Below, one piece after another: positions 1 to 6,125 of a DNA stretch of 12,952 nt. Source of the stretch: an uncultured Lachnospiraceae bacterium (GTDB taxonomy: Bacteria > Bacillota > Clostridia > Lachnospirales > Lachnospiraceae); NCBI GenBank assembly GCA_902783445.1, contig CACZQX010000196.1:1-12952 (forward strand), given 5' to 3'. Numbering within the stretch: the first letter of the stretch is position 1; each line of letters opens with the position of its first letter. The notes beneath the pieces were generated by a model that was given only the letters and a program-made list of their open reading frames with translations, had not been told where the DNA came from and ran no database searches. Made by a program: the position numbers and the translations under genes.

Positions 1-36
1 ATAAACCCGGCCAAAGCAATTTTATCAGCATTAAAC

Positions 37-63
37 AATACCACCTAATTTATAGGTGGTATT
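37..63 (-). terminator. Probable intrinsic terminator of birA
   Basis: A perfect 11-bp inverted repeat (AATACCACCTA at 37-47 against TAGGTGGTATT at 53-63) with a 5-nt loop lies 14 bp past the birA stop codon. Read on the minus strand it is followed by a short, imperfect T-rich run (TTGTTTAA), so termination is plausible but the U-tract is weak. Bases 1-36 hold nothing recognisable. Confidence 0.65.
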
Positions 64-77
64 GGATATACTTCTTT

Positions 78-872
78 TTATAATACTTTGATTTCGGCTG
101 AAATAAGACTTTCTTTTTCTCCGCCCTCATATTCCACAATAAGGCTGTAGTTTTCATCAATATCCACCGCTTTGGCTTTTCTCGTTCCCTTTGAATCCGT
201 AACTTCGATATCTTTTCCGAGGAATGTGCATTTTGCCTTATATTGATTTACATATTTTTCTTTATCGAAATTAGCATAGTAGCTCATAAGTTTGTTGATT
301 AAATCGATTTCAAAGTTTTGAAGCTGCTGTTTGCCAACATTTAAGTTTTCGATTTGGCTCTTTGTATATACAGCGCCCGCAATATCTTTGATATCTGCCG
401 GATAACCTTCTTCCGGTTCCAAAACGTTGAGACCGATGCCGATAACAACGTAGTCTGCAATACCGTCATCCTTTGCCTTTGCTTCGGTTAAAATACCCGC
501 AATCTTCTTGCCTCGAAGAAGGATATCGTTAACCCACTTGATTTCCGTAGGCTGTCCCGAAACTTTTTCAACGGATTTTGCTGTTGCAAAAGCAGCGATT
601 GTTGTAATTTTAAGCATTTGTGCAAGTGGCTTGTTAGGTCTTACCAAAAGACTTAAATAAAGTCCCTTTCCCGCAGGTGAATAAAAGCTGCGACCTTTTT
701 GTCCTTTTCCGCCACTCTGGCTATCTGCGATAACAACAAATTCACCTTCAACCTCTTTTGCCATTTCCTTTGCAATATCATTTGTCGATTCAACATTGCC
801 AAAGTGGTAAACAGTGATGTTTTTTCCGTCTGCCAAATTTAAAATTTCACTTTTTACAGGCTTAACTTGCAT
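78..872 (-). CDS. birA: Biotin--[acetyl-CoA-carboxylase] ligase, catalytic-only (class I) form
   Basis: Cytoplasmic enzyme that activates biotin with ATP to biotinyl-AMP and attaches it to the lysine of biotin carboxyl carrier proteins. The 264-residue protein has the catalytic domain motifs in order: ESTND (28-32), the biotinoyl-AMP loop GGKGQKGRSF (54-63), KWVND (112-116, usually KWPND), GKKIAGILTE (121-130) and GIGLNV (145-150). A small C-terminal SH3-like domain follows from about 210. There is no N-terminal winged helix, so it should not act as a biotin repressor as E. coli BirA does. The adenylate loop usually reads G(R/K)GRxGR; here the third position is Gln-Lys. The ATG at 872 is preceded by GGGAGGGG, which supports this start. 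It is divergent from the unknown pair starting at 1151 and appears monocistronic within the window. Function is well supported by motifs. Confidence 0.93.
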   Translation of the reverse strand: MQVKPVKSEILNLADGKNITVYHFGNVESTNDIAKEMAKEVEGEFVVIADSQSGGKGQKGRSFYSPAGKGLYLSLLVRPNKPLAQMLKITTIAAFATAKSVEKVSGQPTEIKWVNDILLRGKKIAGILTEAKAKDDGIADYVVIGIGLNVLEPEEGYPADIKDIAGAVYTKSQIENLNVGKQQLQNFEIDLINKLMSYYANFDKEKYVNQYKAKCTFLGKDIEVTDSKGTRKAKAVDIDENYSLIVEYEGGEKESLISAEIKVL

Positions 873-906
873 TTAAAAACCCCTCCCTAAAAAAACATAT
901 ATGAGA

Positions 907-922
907 GCAAATAACTATTTGC
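907..922. promoter_or_regulatory. Operator-like dyad in the birA leader
   Basis: GCAAATA-AC-TATTTGC is a perfect 7-bp inverted repeat with a 2-bp centre. It lies about 25-40 bp downstream of the expected birA transcription start and upstream of the ribosome binding site. It could be a protein-binding site or chance in AT-rich DNA. No matching second copy was seen in the window. Confidence 0.25.
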
Positions 923-954
923 CACATATCAAACAACCGTTAACCTTTTAATGA

Positions 955-983
955 ATTATACTATATTGAAATAGGTTTGAAAA
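955..983 (-). promoter_or_regulatory. Sigma-A-type promoter for birA
   Basis: On the minus strand a perfect TATAAT (955-960) is preceded at 17 bp by TTTTCA (978-983), which matches TTGACA at four of six positions. The predicted start near 947 gives a leader of about 75 nt to the birA ATG. Confidence 0.5.
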
Positions 984-1044
984 GTGATAATTCAATGATT
1001 ACGGGGCAAGGAAAAGATTTAAAAAAATTTACATACTATTAAAG

Positions 1045-1074
1045 TTGATAGTTTCAAATTCCTTTTGGTATTAT
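1045..1074 (+). promoter_or_regulatory. Candidate sigma-A promoter for the two-gene unknown unit
   Basis: TTGATA (1045-1050) is followed at 18 bp by TATTAT (1069-1074), both five of six matches to consensus. The implied leader is about 70 nt and contains two more TTGATA words (1107-1112, 1117-1122) and the palindrome TTGATATATCAA (1117-1128). These may be regulator sites; AT-richness makes chance possible. Confidence 0.4.
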
Positions 1075-1150
1075 AAAATAAATTTAATTTATGAGTCGAC
1101 TTTAGGTTGATACTTTTTGATATATCAATATATTACGGAGGTTTTTTATT

Positions 1151-1942
1151 ATGTCTGACGTTAAAAGATGTATTCATCTTTACGACACAATGGCAAAACG
1201 TTTTGCGGGGACACCCCTCGCCCCAAATCAAGCAAGAGTTTATGCCGAAGTAAGAGATTACATTTCCACATGCAATTCAGTTAACGAAGCTTTGGAAAAA
1301 ATCAAAAATTCAAAATATTATACGATGCAAGCTCAAGCCTTAATGCTTGATAAAATGCACAGTTACGCCCTTGCCGCAAGGGATAACGGCATGCCTGCTT
1401 TGGAAAAAATTTACGAAGATAAATATAAGGAAATAGAAGGCGATTATTTAAAAGCTTACGAAACGGGCTATACGCAAAAAGCCGCTGCCGAGTGGATAAA
1501 AGAAAACAACATTATATCCGCATTTTGCAGCATCTATACCGCCTACATCGAGCTTATTTGTTGCGGTTTCGAGCCTGCCGAAATAAACGAAAAGCAAAAA
1601 AGGTTGAAAGACGCTTTCAATGCTTTGAATAACTGCAATATTTCATTCGAAAATGTGTGCGCAAACAGCCATTATCGAAATCTTATTCCGGCAAACGATC
1701 ACGGTTTCAACAAATTTAAATCCGAAGCCCCGATTTTTGCCAATGCCGCACCGGACAAACGTGCCTATAAAGACGAATTTGAAAGCGAGTTTAATCGCAT
1801 TTGGGCGGATATCACATCCAACAAAGCTCAAGTGATGGCGGCGGGCGGACAAAGTAACTCCTTGAAAAAAGGAGCTTGTGTGGCAATTCCACCGAAAAAC
1901 AAATTAGGCAAATACGAATTCACACTCAGACAGGAGGAATGA
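1151..1942 (+). CDS. Unknown protein, first gene of a coupled pair
   Basis: I do not recognise this 263-residue protein. It starts at an ATG preceded by GGAGG (1137-1141) at 9 nt, so the start is well supported. It appears soluble and mostly helical: charged Lys/Glu-rich stretches (for example 83-105 and 143-156), no signal peptide, and one moderately hydrophobic segment (120-140, containing two adjacent Cys at 137-138) that is more likely a buried helix than a membrane span. It has eight cysteines in all, none in an obvious CxxC motif. The C-terminal 30 residues are Gly/Lys-rich. The gene ends only 3 bp before the next ATG, and the next gene's ribosome binding site lies inside its last codons, so the two products are probably made together and may interact. 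Real coding is supported by the ribosome binding sites, length and coupling. Confidence 0.75.
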   Translation: MSDVKRCIHLYDTMAKRFAGTPLAPNQARVYAEVRDYISTCNSVNEALEKIKNSKYYTMQAQALMLDKMHSYALAARDNGMPALEKIYEDKYKEIEGDYLKAYETGYTQKAAAEWIKENNIISAFCSIYTAYIELICCGFEPAEINEKQKRLKDAFNALNNCNISFENVCANSHYRNLIPANDHGFNKFKSEAPIFANAAPDKRAYKDEFESEFNRIWADITSNKAQVMAAGGQSNSLKKGACVAIPPKNKLGKYEFTLRQEE

Positions 1943-1945
1943 TAT

Positions 1946-3154
1946 ATGGATAACATGATAAAAATGACTTTCTACGATCCTTATATCCAAACCTTTGACG
2001 CTTACCCAAATATAAGCGATGGGCTTCGCTCGCAAATAGAAGCATGGAAAAAGGATTTTTACGAGGTTTGCGAGTCTCAAAGAGATTTGGCATCTTTTTC
2101 CCAAGGCTTTATCGGCAGCGAAATCCAGGTAAGATATACGGACCTAGTGGGAAAAGCCGCCATGGAAGCCATGAGCGCATCTTCTTCATCAAGCTACAAT
2201 GTGGCCGGCAGCGAATATGTGGCAAATCCAACACGTGAAGAGGATATTATTCCCGTAAGCGCATATTTGGAACAGTACCGCGATGCATATAACGAAGTCA
2301 AAAAATCCGGCTACAGAAAACGCGGTGAAGCAGCTTACGAAAAAATTTTCGATGTTGCAAATCGCACCGATGATATGGTGGAAGCCCAGATAATATTGGA
2401 AGAAGAACGTCTGCTTTGGAAAATAGTTACAGAAGACACTCTGGATATATATGAAACGATTTTGGAAGCCATGGACCCGCTTTACGAAGCCATGACGGAA
2501 CCCATAAGCGAATTCGTTGATATTTACAAAAGCGCGAAGGGCGACGAAGAATTGACATACAAGCTTGAGCGTGCCCAGTTTAAAATACCCGAAATTGCCC
2601 AGAAATCAACCACAAAGATTTTTCTTGCGGCGCTCCTCGGCACAAGCCTTTTAAGTTTCGCCAAAGGAAGATACCGGGTTCAAAGCTGGCAAAACGATCA
2701 ACAGGCAAGGGAAGGTCTTGCATCCATGATCGCGTCAAAGCAAAAAATTCTTTTTATGGTTAAGATGTTAAAAGATCAATTTAATCTTACTTTTAACGAC
2801 TTGGTAAATGATGAATTTACAAAAATTTGGTTTTTAAATCCCAGAGGTCTCGATGCCTTAAACAGAATAAAACGCGTTATGTTGCCGGAAAATTTGAATG
2901 CATTTAACGAAATCGTGGACGACATTATATCCGGCAAATCCATCGAGGATATGATAAAAACCCCTTCCAGATACATTGTTTACTTTGATTTGGACAAAAA
3001 AGACTCCTCTTTCAACTCGGAAGCAAGCGCACTTGCGAAAGAGAAAAACAATGCTCTTACATATTACAAATATTTAAATGAGCTTGGAAAGGTTGCCGAA
3101 AATGTTTTGTCCGGGCGCGACAGAAGCGGTCAAAACCCCTTTGTTAAAAAATAG
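1946..3154 (+). CDS. Unknown protein, second gene of a coupled pair
   Basis: I do not recognise this 402-residue protein. AGGAGG (1933-1938) lies within the end of the upstream gene, 7 nt before this ATG, which points to translational coupling. The sequence looks helical and acidic. It has a Ser-rich patch (78-83), a long helical stretch rich in Glu/Ala (about 103-210), and one hydrophobic segment at 224-238 (KIFLAALLGTSLLSF) flanked by Lys/Arg; this could be a single membrane helix or a buried one. There is no signal peptide and no nucleotide-binding or catalytic motif that I can see. The C-terminus (about 360-402) is Lys/Asn-rich. It is co-transcribed with the gene at 1151, with the first terminator-like hairpin about 100 bp downstream. 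Phage or cell-surface roles cannot be excluded, but there are no phage genes nearby. Confidence 0.75.
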   Translation: MDNMIKMTFYDPYIQTFDAYPNISDGLRSQIEAWKKDFYEVCESQRDLASFSQGFIGSEIQVRYTDLVGKAAMEAMSASSSSSYNVAGSEYVANPTREEDIIPVSAYLEQYRDAYNEVKKSGYRKRGEAAYEKIFDVANRTDDMVEAQIILEEERLLWKIVTEDTLDIYETILEAMDPLYEAMTEPISEFVDIYKSAKGDEELTYKLERAQFKIPEIAQKSTTKIFLAALLGTSLLSFAKGRYRVQSWQNDQQAREGLASMIASKQKILFMVKMLKDQFNLTFNDLVNDEFTKIWFLNPRGLDALNRIKRVMLPENLNAFNEIVDDIISGKSIEDMIKTPSRYIVYFDLDKKDSSFNSEASALAKEKNNALTYYKYLNELGKVAENVLSGRDRSGQNPFVKK

Positions 3155-3220
3155 ACAAACTTTTTTGCCCACTAATACTGTGACGTAGAGGCATTGTTAA
3201 AAACTTAACGAAAAAAGCCC

Positions 3221-3249
3221 TTGAAATATTATCAAATAGGCATTATTAT
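3221..3249 (+). promoter_or_regulatory. Sigma-A-type promoter, probably for gap
   Basis: TTGAAA (3221-3226), a 17-bp spacer and TATTAT (3244-3249) form a near-consensus promoter. Transcription would start at about 3254-3257, exactly at the base of the hairpin 3255-3296. It could therefore drive gap with a 5'-terminal stem-loop, or make a very short RNA if the hairpin terminates. Confidence 0.45.
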
Positions 3250-3254
3250 TGACA

Positions 3255-3303
3255 CCGTAGCAAATATTGTTCCTAGGATTAACAATTTTGCTACGGGTTT
3301 TTA
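3255..3303 (+). terminator. Strong hairpin plus T-run upstream of gap
   Basis: CCGTAGCAAA (3255-3264) pairs with TTTGCTACGG (3287-3296), and the stem extends with ATTGTT/AACAAT around a 9-nt loop and a one-base bulge. A GTTTTTAT run follows. By shape it is an intrinsic terminator for the upstream two-gene unit. Because a good promoter ends just before it, it may also be a 5' stem-loop or attenuator of gap. Confidence 0.7.
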
Positions 3304-3393
3304 TAATAAACAAAGGGTTCGCGAATCTCTTATTATTGTTTAACCATGTTGTAATGTATAAATCGTGATTAAACATAAGCGGAGGATTTAAAA

Positions 3394-4476
3394 ATGTCAG
3401 CACGAGTTGCTATTAACGGCTTTGGCCGTATCGGACGTCTTACGTTCCGACAACTATTTGACACTGAAGGAATGGAGATTGTTGCAATAAATGCTTCAAA
3501 AGACGTTGAACTTCTTGCCCATCTTCTCAAATACGACAGTACACAGGGAAGATACAAATATGCCAACGAAGTTTCATTTAACCGTGATAACGACACTATC
3601 ATCGTAAAAGATAAAGTTATCAAAGTTACCAAGGAAAGAGATGCGTCAAAACTTCCTTGGAAAGAAATGGATATCGACTTGGTAATGGAGTGTACCGGAG
3701 CCTACACTTCAAAAGAAAAATCCATGGCTCATATTGAAGCCGGTGCCAAAAGAGTTATTATTTCCGCACCCGGCGGTAACGATATTAAGACTATCGTTTA
3801 CAACGTAAATCATGATATTTTGACAAAAGATGACCAAATCATTTCAACTGCAAGCTGCACAACAAACTGCCTTGCGCCTTTGGCTGCGGCTCTTGATAAG
3901 CTTGCTCCGATTGAGTCAGGTATTGTTAATACTATACATGCTTACACCAGCGACCAGCAAAACCTTGATAATCCACACAAAAAAGGTGATCTTCGTCGTT
4001 CAAGAGCAAGCGCTTTAAACATTGTTCCCGCAACAACGGGTGCCGCAAAAGCAATCGGTCTTGTACTTCCTCACCTTAATGGAAAATTAATAGGTTCGGC
4101 ACAGCGTGTTCCTACACCTACAGGTTCAACAACAATTCTTTGTGCCGTAGTTGAAGGTGAAGTAAGCGTCGACCGGGTAAATGCTCATATGAAAGCTATG
4201 GCTAACGAAACATTCGGTTACAACGACGATCCTATTGTTTCAAGCGATGTTATAGGCATGTTCTACGGTTCATTGTTTGATTCCACACAGACAATGGTAA
4301 CACCGCTCGGTCACGGAAGAAGCCACGTACAGGTTGTTTCTTGGTATGATAACGAAAACTCATATGTAAGTCAGATGGTAAGAACAGCAAAATATTTTGC
4401 ACATATAGATGCAATCGATATTGATTCGTCAATTAAGTTTACAACCAATATCGGGGCAAAGCAGTTACAGAAATAG
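3394..4476 (+). CDS. gap: Glyceraldehyde-3-phosphate dehydrogenase, type I
   Basis: Cytosolic, normally tetrameric, enzyme that converts glyceraldehyde-3-phosphate, phosphate and NAD(P)+ to 1,3-bisphosphoglycerate. The 360-residue protein shows the Rossmann motif NGFGRIGR (8-15), the active-site STASCTTNCLAP with catalytic Cys155, His182 in TIHAYT, the phosphate-binding region around Arg238, and SWYDNENSY (316-324). The NAD adenosine-ribose position usually reads N-D; here it reads NAS (33-35), as I remember for NADP-preferring GapB-type enzymes, so dual or NADP use is possible. The rest of the protein (AHLLKYDSTQGRY, PGGNDIKT, MVRTAKYFA) resembles the Gram-positive glycolytic form. About 20 residues follow the usual C-terminus. 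The ATG is preceded by GGAGGA (3381-3386). It is monocistronic, between the 3255 hairpin and the 4621 terminator. Confidence 0.96.
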   Translation: MSARVAINGFGRIGRLTFRQLFDTEGMEIVAINASKDVELLAHLLKYDSTQGRYKYANEVSFNRDNDTIIVKDKVIKVTKERDASKLPWKEMDIDLVMECTGAYTSKEKSMAHIEAGAKRVIISAPGGNDIKTIVYNVNHDILTKDDQIISTASCTTNCLAPLAAALDKLAPIESGIVNTIHAYTSDQQNLDNPHKKGDLRRSRASALNIVPATTGAAKAIGLVLPHLNGKLIGSAQRVPTPTGSTTILCAVVEGEVSVDRVNAHMKAMANETFGYNDDPIVSSDVIGMFYGSLFDSTQTMVTPLGHGRSHVQVVSWYDNENSYVSQMVRTAKYFAHIDAIDIDSSIKFTTNIGAKQLQK

Positions 4477-4530
4477 GTTTGCTAACGCAAATTTTGCAAA
4501 AGGACAATCAGGGTTCGCTAACGCGAATTT
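4476..4530. repeat. Pair of 19-bp hairpin repeats after gap
   Basis: GGTTTGCTAACGCAAATTT (4476-4494) and GGTTCGCTAACGCGAATTT (4512-4530) occur 36 bp apart in the same orientation. Each folds into a 5-bp stem around a TAAC loop. They differ at two positions only, and those two positions pair with each other (T-A in one, C-G in the other), so the stem is preserved. A shorter look-alike, GGGTTCGCGAAT, occurs at 3315-3326 upstream of gap. Confidence 0.6.
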
Positions 4531-4546
4531 CTCACTGCGTTCGAAA

Positions 4547-4567
4547 CAAAATTATTTCATAATTTTG
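4547..4567. repeat. AT-rich inverted repeat
   Basis: CAAAATTAT (4547-4555) and ATAATTTTG (4559-4567) form a perfect 9-bp stem with a TTC loop in the gap 3' region. Its low GC content makes it a weak structure with no assigned role. Confidence 0.3.
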
Positions 4568-4620
4568 CCATTAGCCATTAACTACCATTTTACTATATAT
4601 AAACTACATTTTTATTAAGC

Positions 4621-4650
4621 AAAAAGTCCGGGTATTAACCCGGACTTTTT
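4621..4650. terminator. Bidirectional intrinsic terminator between gap and permease operon
   Basis: AAAAAGTCCGGGT (4621-4633) and ACCCGGACTTTTT (4638-4650) form a perfect 13-bp stem with an ATTA loop. The A/T ends give a T-run in both directions, so it can end the rightward gap transcript and the leftward operon that ends at 4667. Confidence 0.9.
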
Positions 4651-4666
4651 GTGTGGAAACAGCATT

Positions 4667-6094
4667 TTATCTTGTAAACATCATTATGGCCAAAAATACC
4701 ACTGCCACTATCCATGTGCTTATTCTTATTTTCTTTATATTTCCCATAAATATGTTGATTACAATATGAGCAATCATTCCGAAAGCCAATCCGTAGGCCA
4801 CATTGTAGCTAAAAGGTATAAGCGCTATTGTAAGAAATGCCGGAACCGCCATGGAAAGGTCTCCCCAGTCTATTTTCTTTACGCAGATTATTAAAATAAC
4901 ACCTACATAAATCAAGGCACCTGCCGTGGCCGCATTTGGTATTAAAGCTGCCAATGGGCTAAAAAACATGCTTATTAAGAACAAAACCGCAACAAATAAC
5001 GGCGTCAGTCCCGTCTTTGCACCGCTTGCCACTCCGCTTGCGGATTCAACGTATGTTGTTACGGTGGAGCTTCCCAAAAGGGCACCGCTGACGCTTCCCA
5101 TCGCATCGGCTCTTAAGGTTTTATATATACCATCTAAGCTGTTTTCTTCGGCCAAAAGGCTGTATCTGTCGTAAACTCCGTATATAAATCCGAAAGAGTC
5201 AAAAATATCCGCAAAAAGAAAGGTTAAAACAAGACAAACGCTGACAAGAATAAATTTTGCGAATCCCATTTGAGCTATAACAGGGCCAAAATCAAAGCCA
5301 CCTTTAAAGACTTGCAAAAAAGCCTCCGTGCCAAAAGCTTCAAAATCACGTGTCAATGAAAATGATTCAATGCTCTTTGCAATGCCTTCATAAAAGCCGT
5401 CTATTGTTAGCCCCAAAAGATAATATAGGGCTATGCTGACTAAAATTCCGATTAAAATTGCCCTTTTAACCTTCTTTTTCGATAGAATTCCTATAACAAA
5501 AAATCCCACAAAGGCAACCAAAAGCGGCATTACATTTTTCCATTCTCCGCTTATAAAGTTAAAAGAGCCCAGCGAAGCACCGTTTTCTTCGGATGCCACT
5601 ATAATGCCGGAATTTTGCAAGGCTATAAAAGTAACAAACAAGCCAACTCCCGGAGCCATTGCCACCTTCACGGAATAAGGTATCGCTCTGATAATTATTC
5701 TTTTTAATTTTGTGGAACTTGTTATAACAAACAAAACCCCACCGATTAAAACCAACAGCAAGGCATTTGCATAACTGTAACCGAATTTTAGGCAAACGGT
5801 ATAAACAAAAAAGCTTGTTAGGCCCACACCCGTAGCCTGTGCAAAAGGTGCATTTGCAACCAGGCTCATGAAAATATTGCCCACAACCGCTGCCAAAGCC
5901 GTAGATATATACACAGCCCCAAAAGATATTCCCAACGGGTTGGAGCCGTCGCCATAAGGATTTGACAAAAGATTTGCATTAAAAATCAAAATATAAACCA
6001 TGGACGTAAAGCTTGTCAGCCCCGCCAGAAGTTCAATCCTTATGCTTGTGTTATTCTCTTTTATTTTAAAAATTTTTTCCAAAAAGTGTCTCAT
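4667..6094 (-). CDS. NCS2-family nucleobase permease, AzgA-type (second paralogue)
   Basis: Inner-membrane importer of the nucleobase:cation symporter-2 family, AzgA branch, whose members carry guanine, hypoxanthine or adenine with protons. The 475-residue, many-helix protein has the family landmarks: the TM1 region GLTSFTSMVYILIFN (25-39), the TM3 re-entrant motif PFAQATGVGLTSFF (83-96, usually PFGQAPGMGLNAFF), DIFDSFG (296-302), SSTVTTYVESASGVASGAKTGL (from 342, with Glu350 as the likely substrate-binding carboxylate), FFSPLAALIPNAATAGALIYVGV (from 377) and the late FLTIALIPFSYNVAYGLAFG segment. The ATG is preceded by AGGGG at 4 nt. It lies 31 bp after the first permease and is the last gene of the operon. 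Substitutions in the TM3 motif leave the exact purine substrate open. Confidence 0.9.
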   Translation of the reverse strand: MRHFLEKIFKIKENNTSIRIELLAGLTSFTSMVYILIFNANLLSNPYGDGSNPLGISFGAVYISTALAAVVGNIFMSLVANAPFAQATGVGLTSFFVYTVCLKFGYSYANALLLVLIGGVLFVITSSTKLKRIIIRAIPYSVKVAMAPGVGLFVTFIALQNSGIIVASEENGASLGSFNFISGEWKNVMPLLVAFVGFFVIGILSKKKVKRAILIGILVSIALYYLLGLTIDGFYEGIAKSIESFSLTRDFEAFGTEAFLQVFKGGFDFGPVIAQMGFAKFILVSVCLVLTFLFADIFDSFGFIYGVYDRYSLLAEENSLDGIYKTLRADAMGSVSGALLGSSTVTTYVESASGVASGAKTGLTPLFVAVLFLISMFFSPLAALIPNAATAGALIYVGVILIICVKKIDWGDLSMAVPAFLTIALIPFSYNVAYGLAFGMIAHIVINIFMGNIKKIRISTWIVAVVFLAIMMFTR

Positions 6095-6125
6095 TGTACC
6101 CCTATCGTTTTATTATTAATTGTTT

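Noticed and set aside
2615..2659. Membrane anchor in the 402-residue unknown protein
   Set aside because: Only one segment of about 15 hydrophobic residues in the middle of a charged helical protein; not enough to call a membrane protein.
3249..3279. TTGACA at 3249-3254 as a -35 element
   Set aside because: The best -10 at a legal spacing is poor (TAGGAT at 19 bp) and lies in the hairpin loop; the TTGAAA/TATTAT pair just upstream is better.
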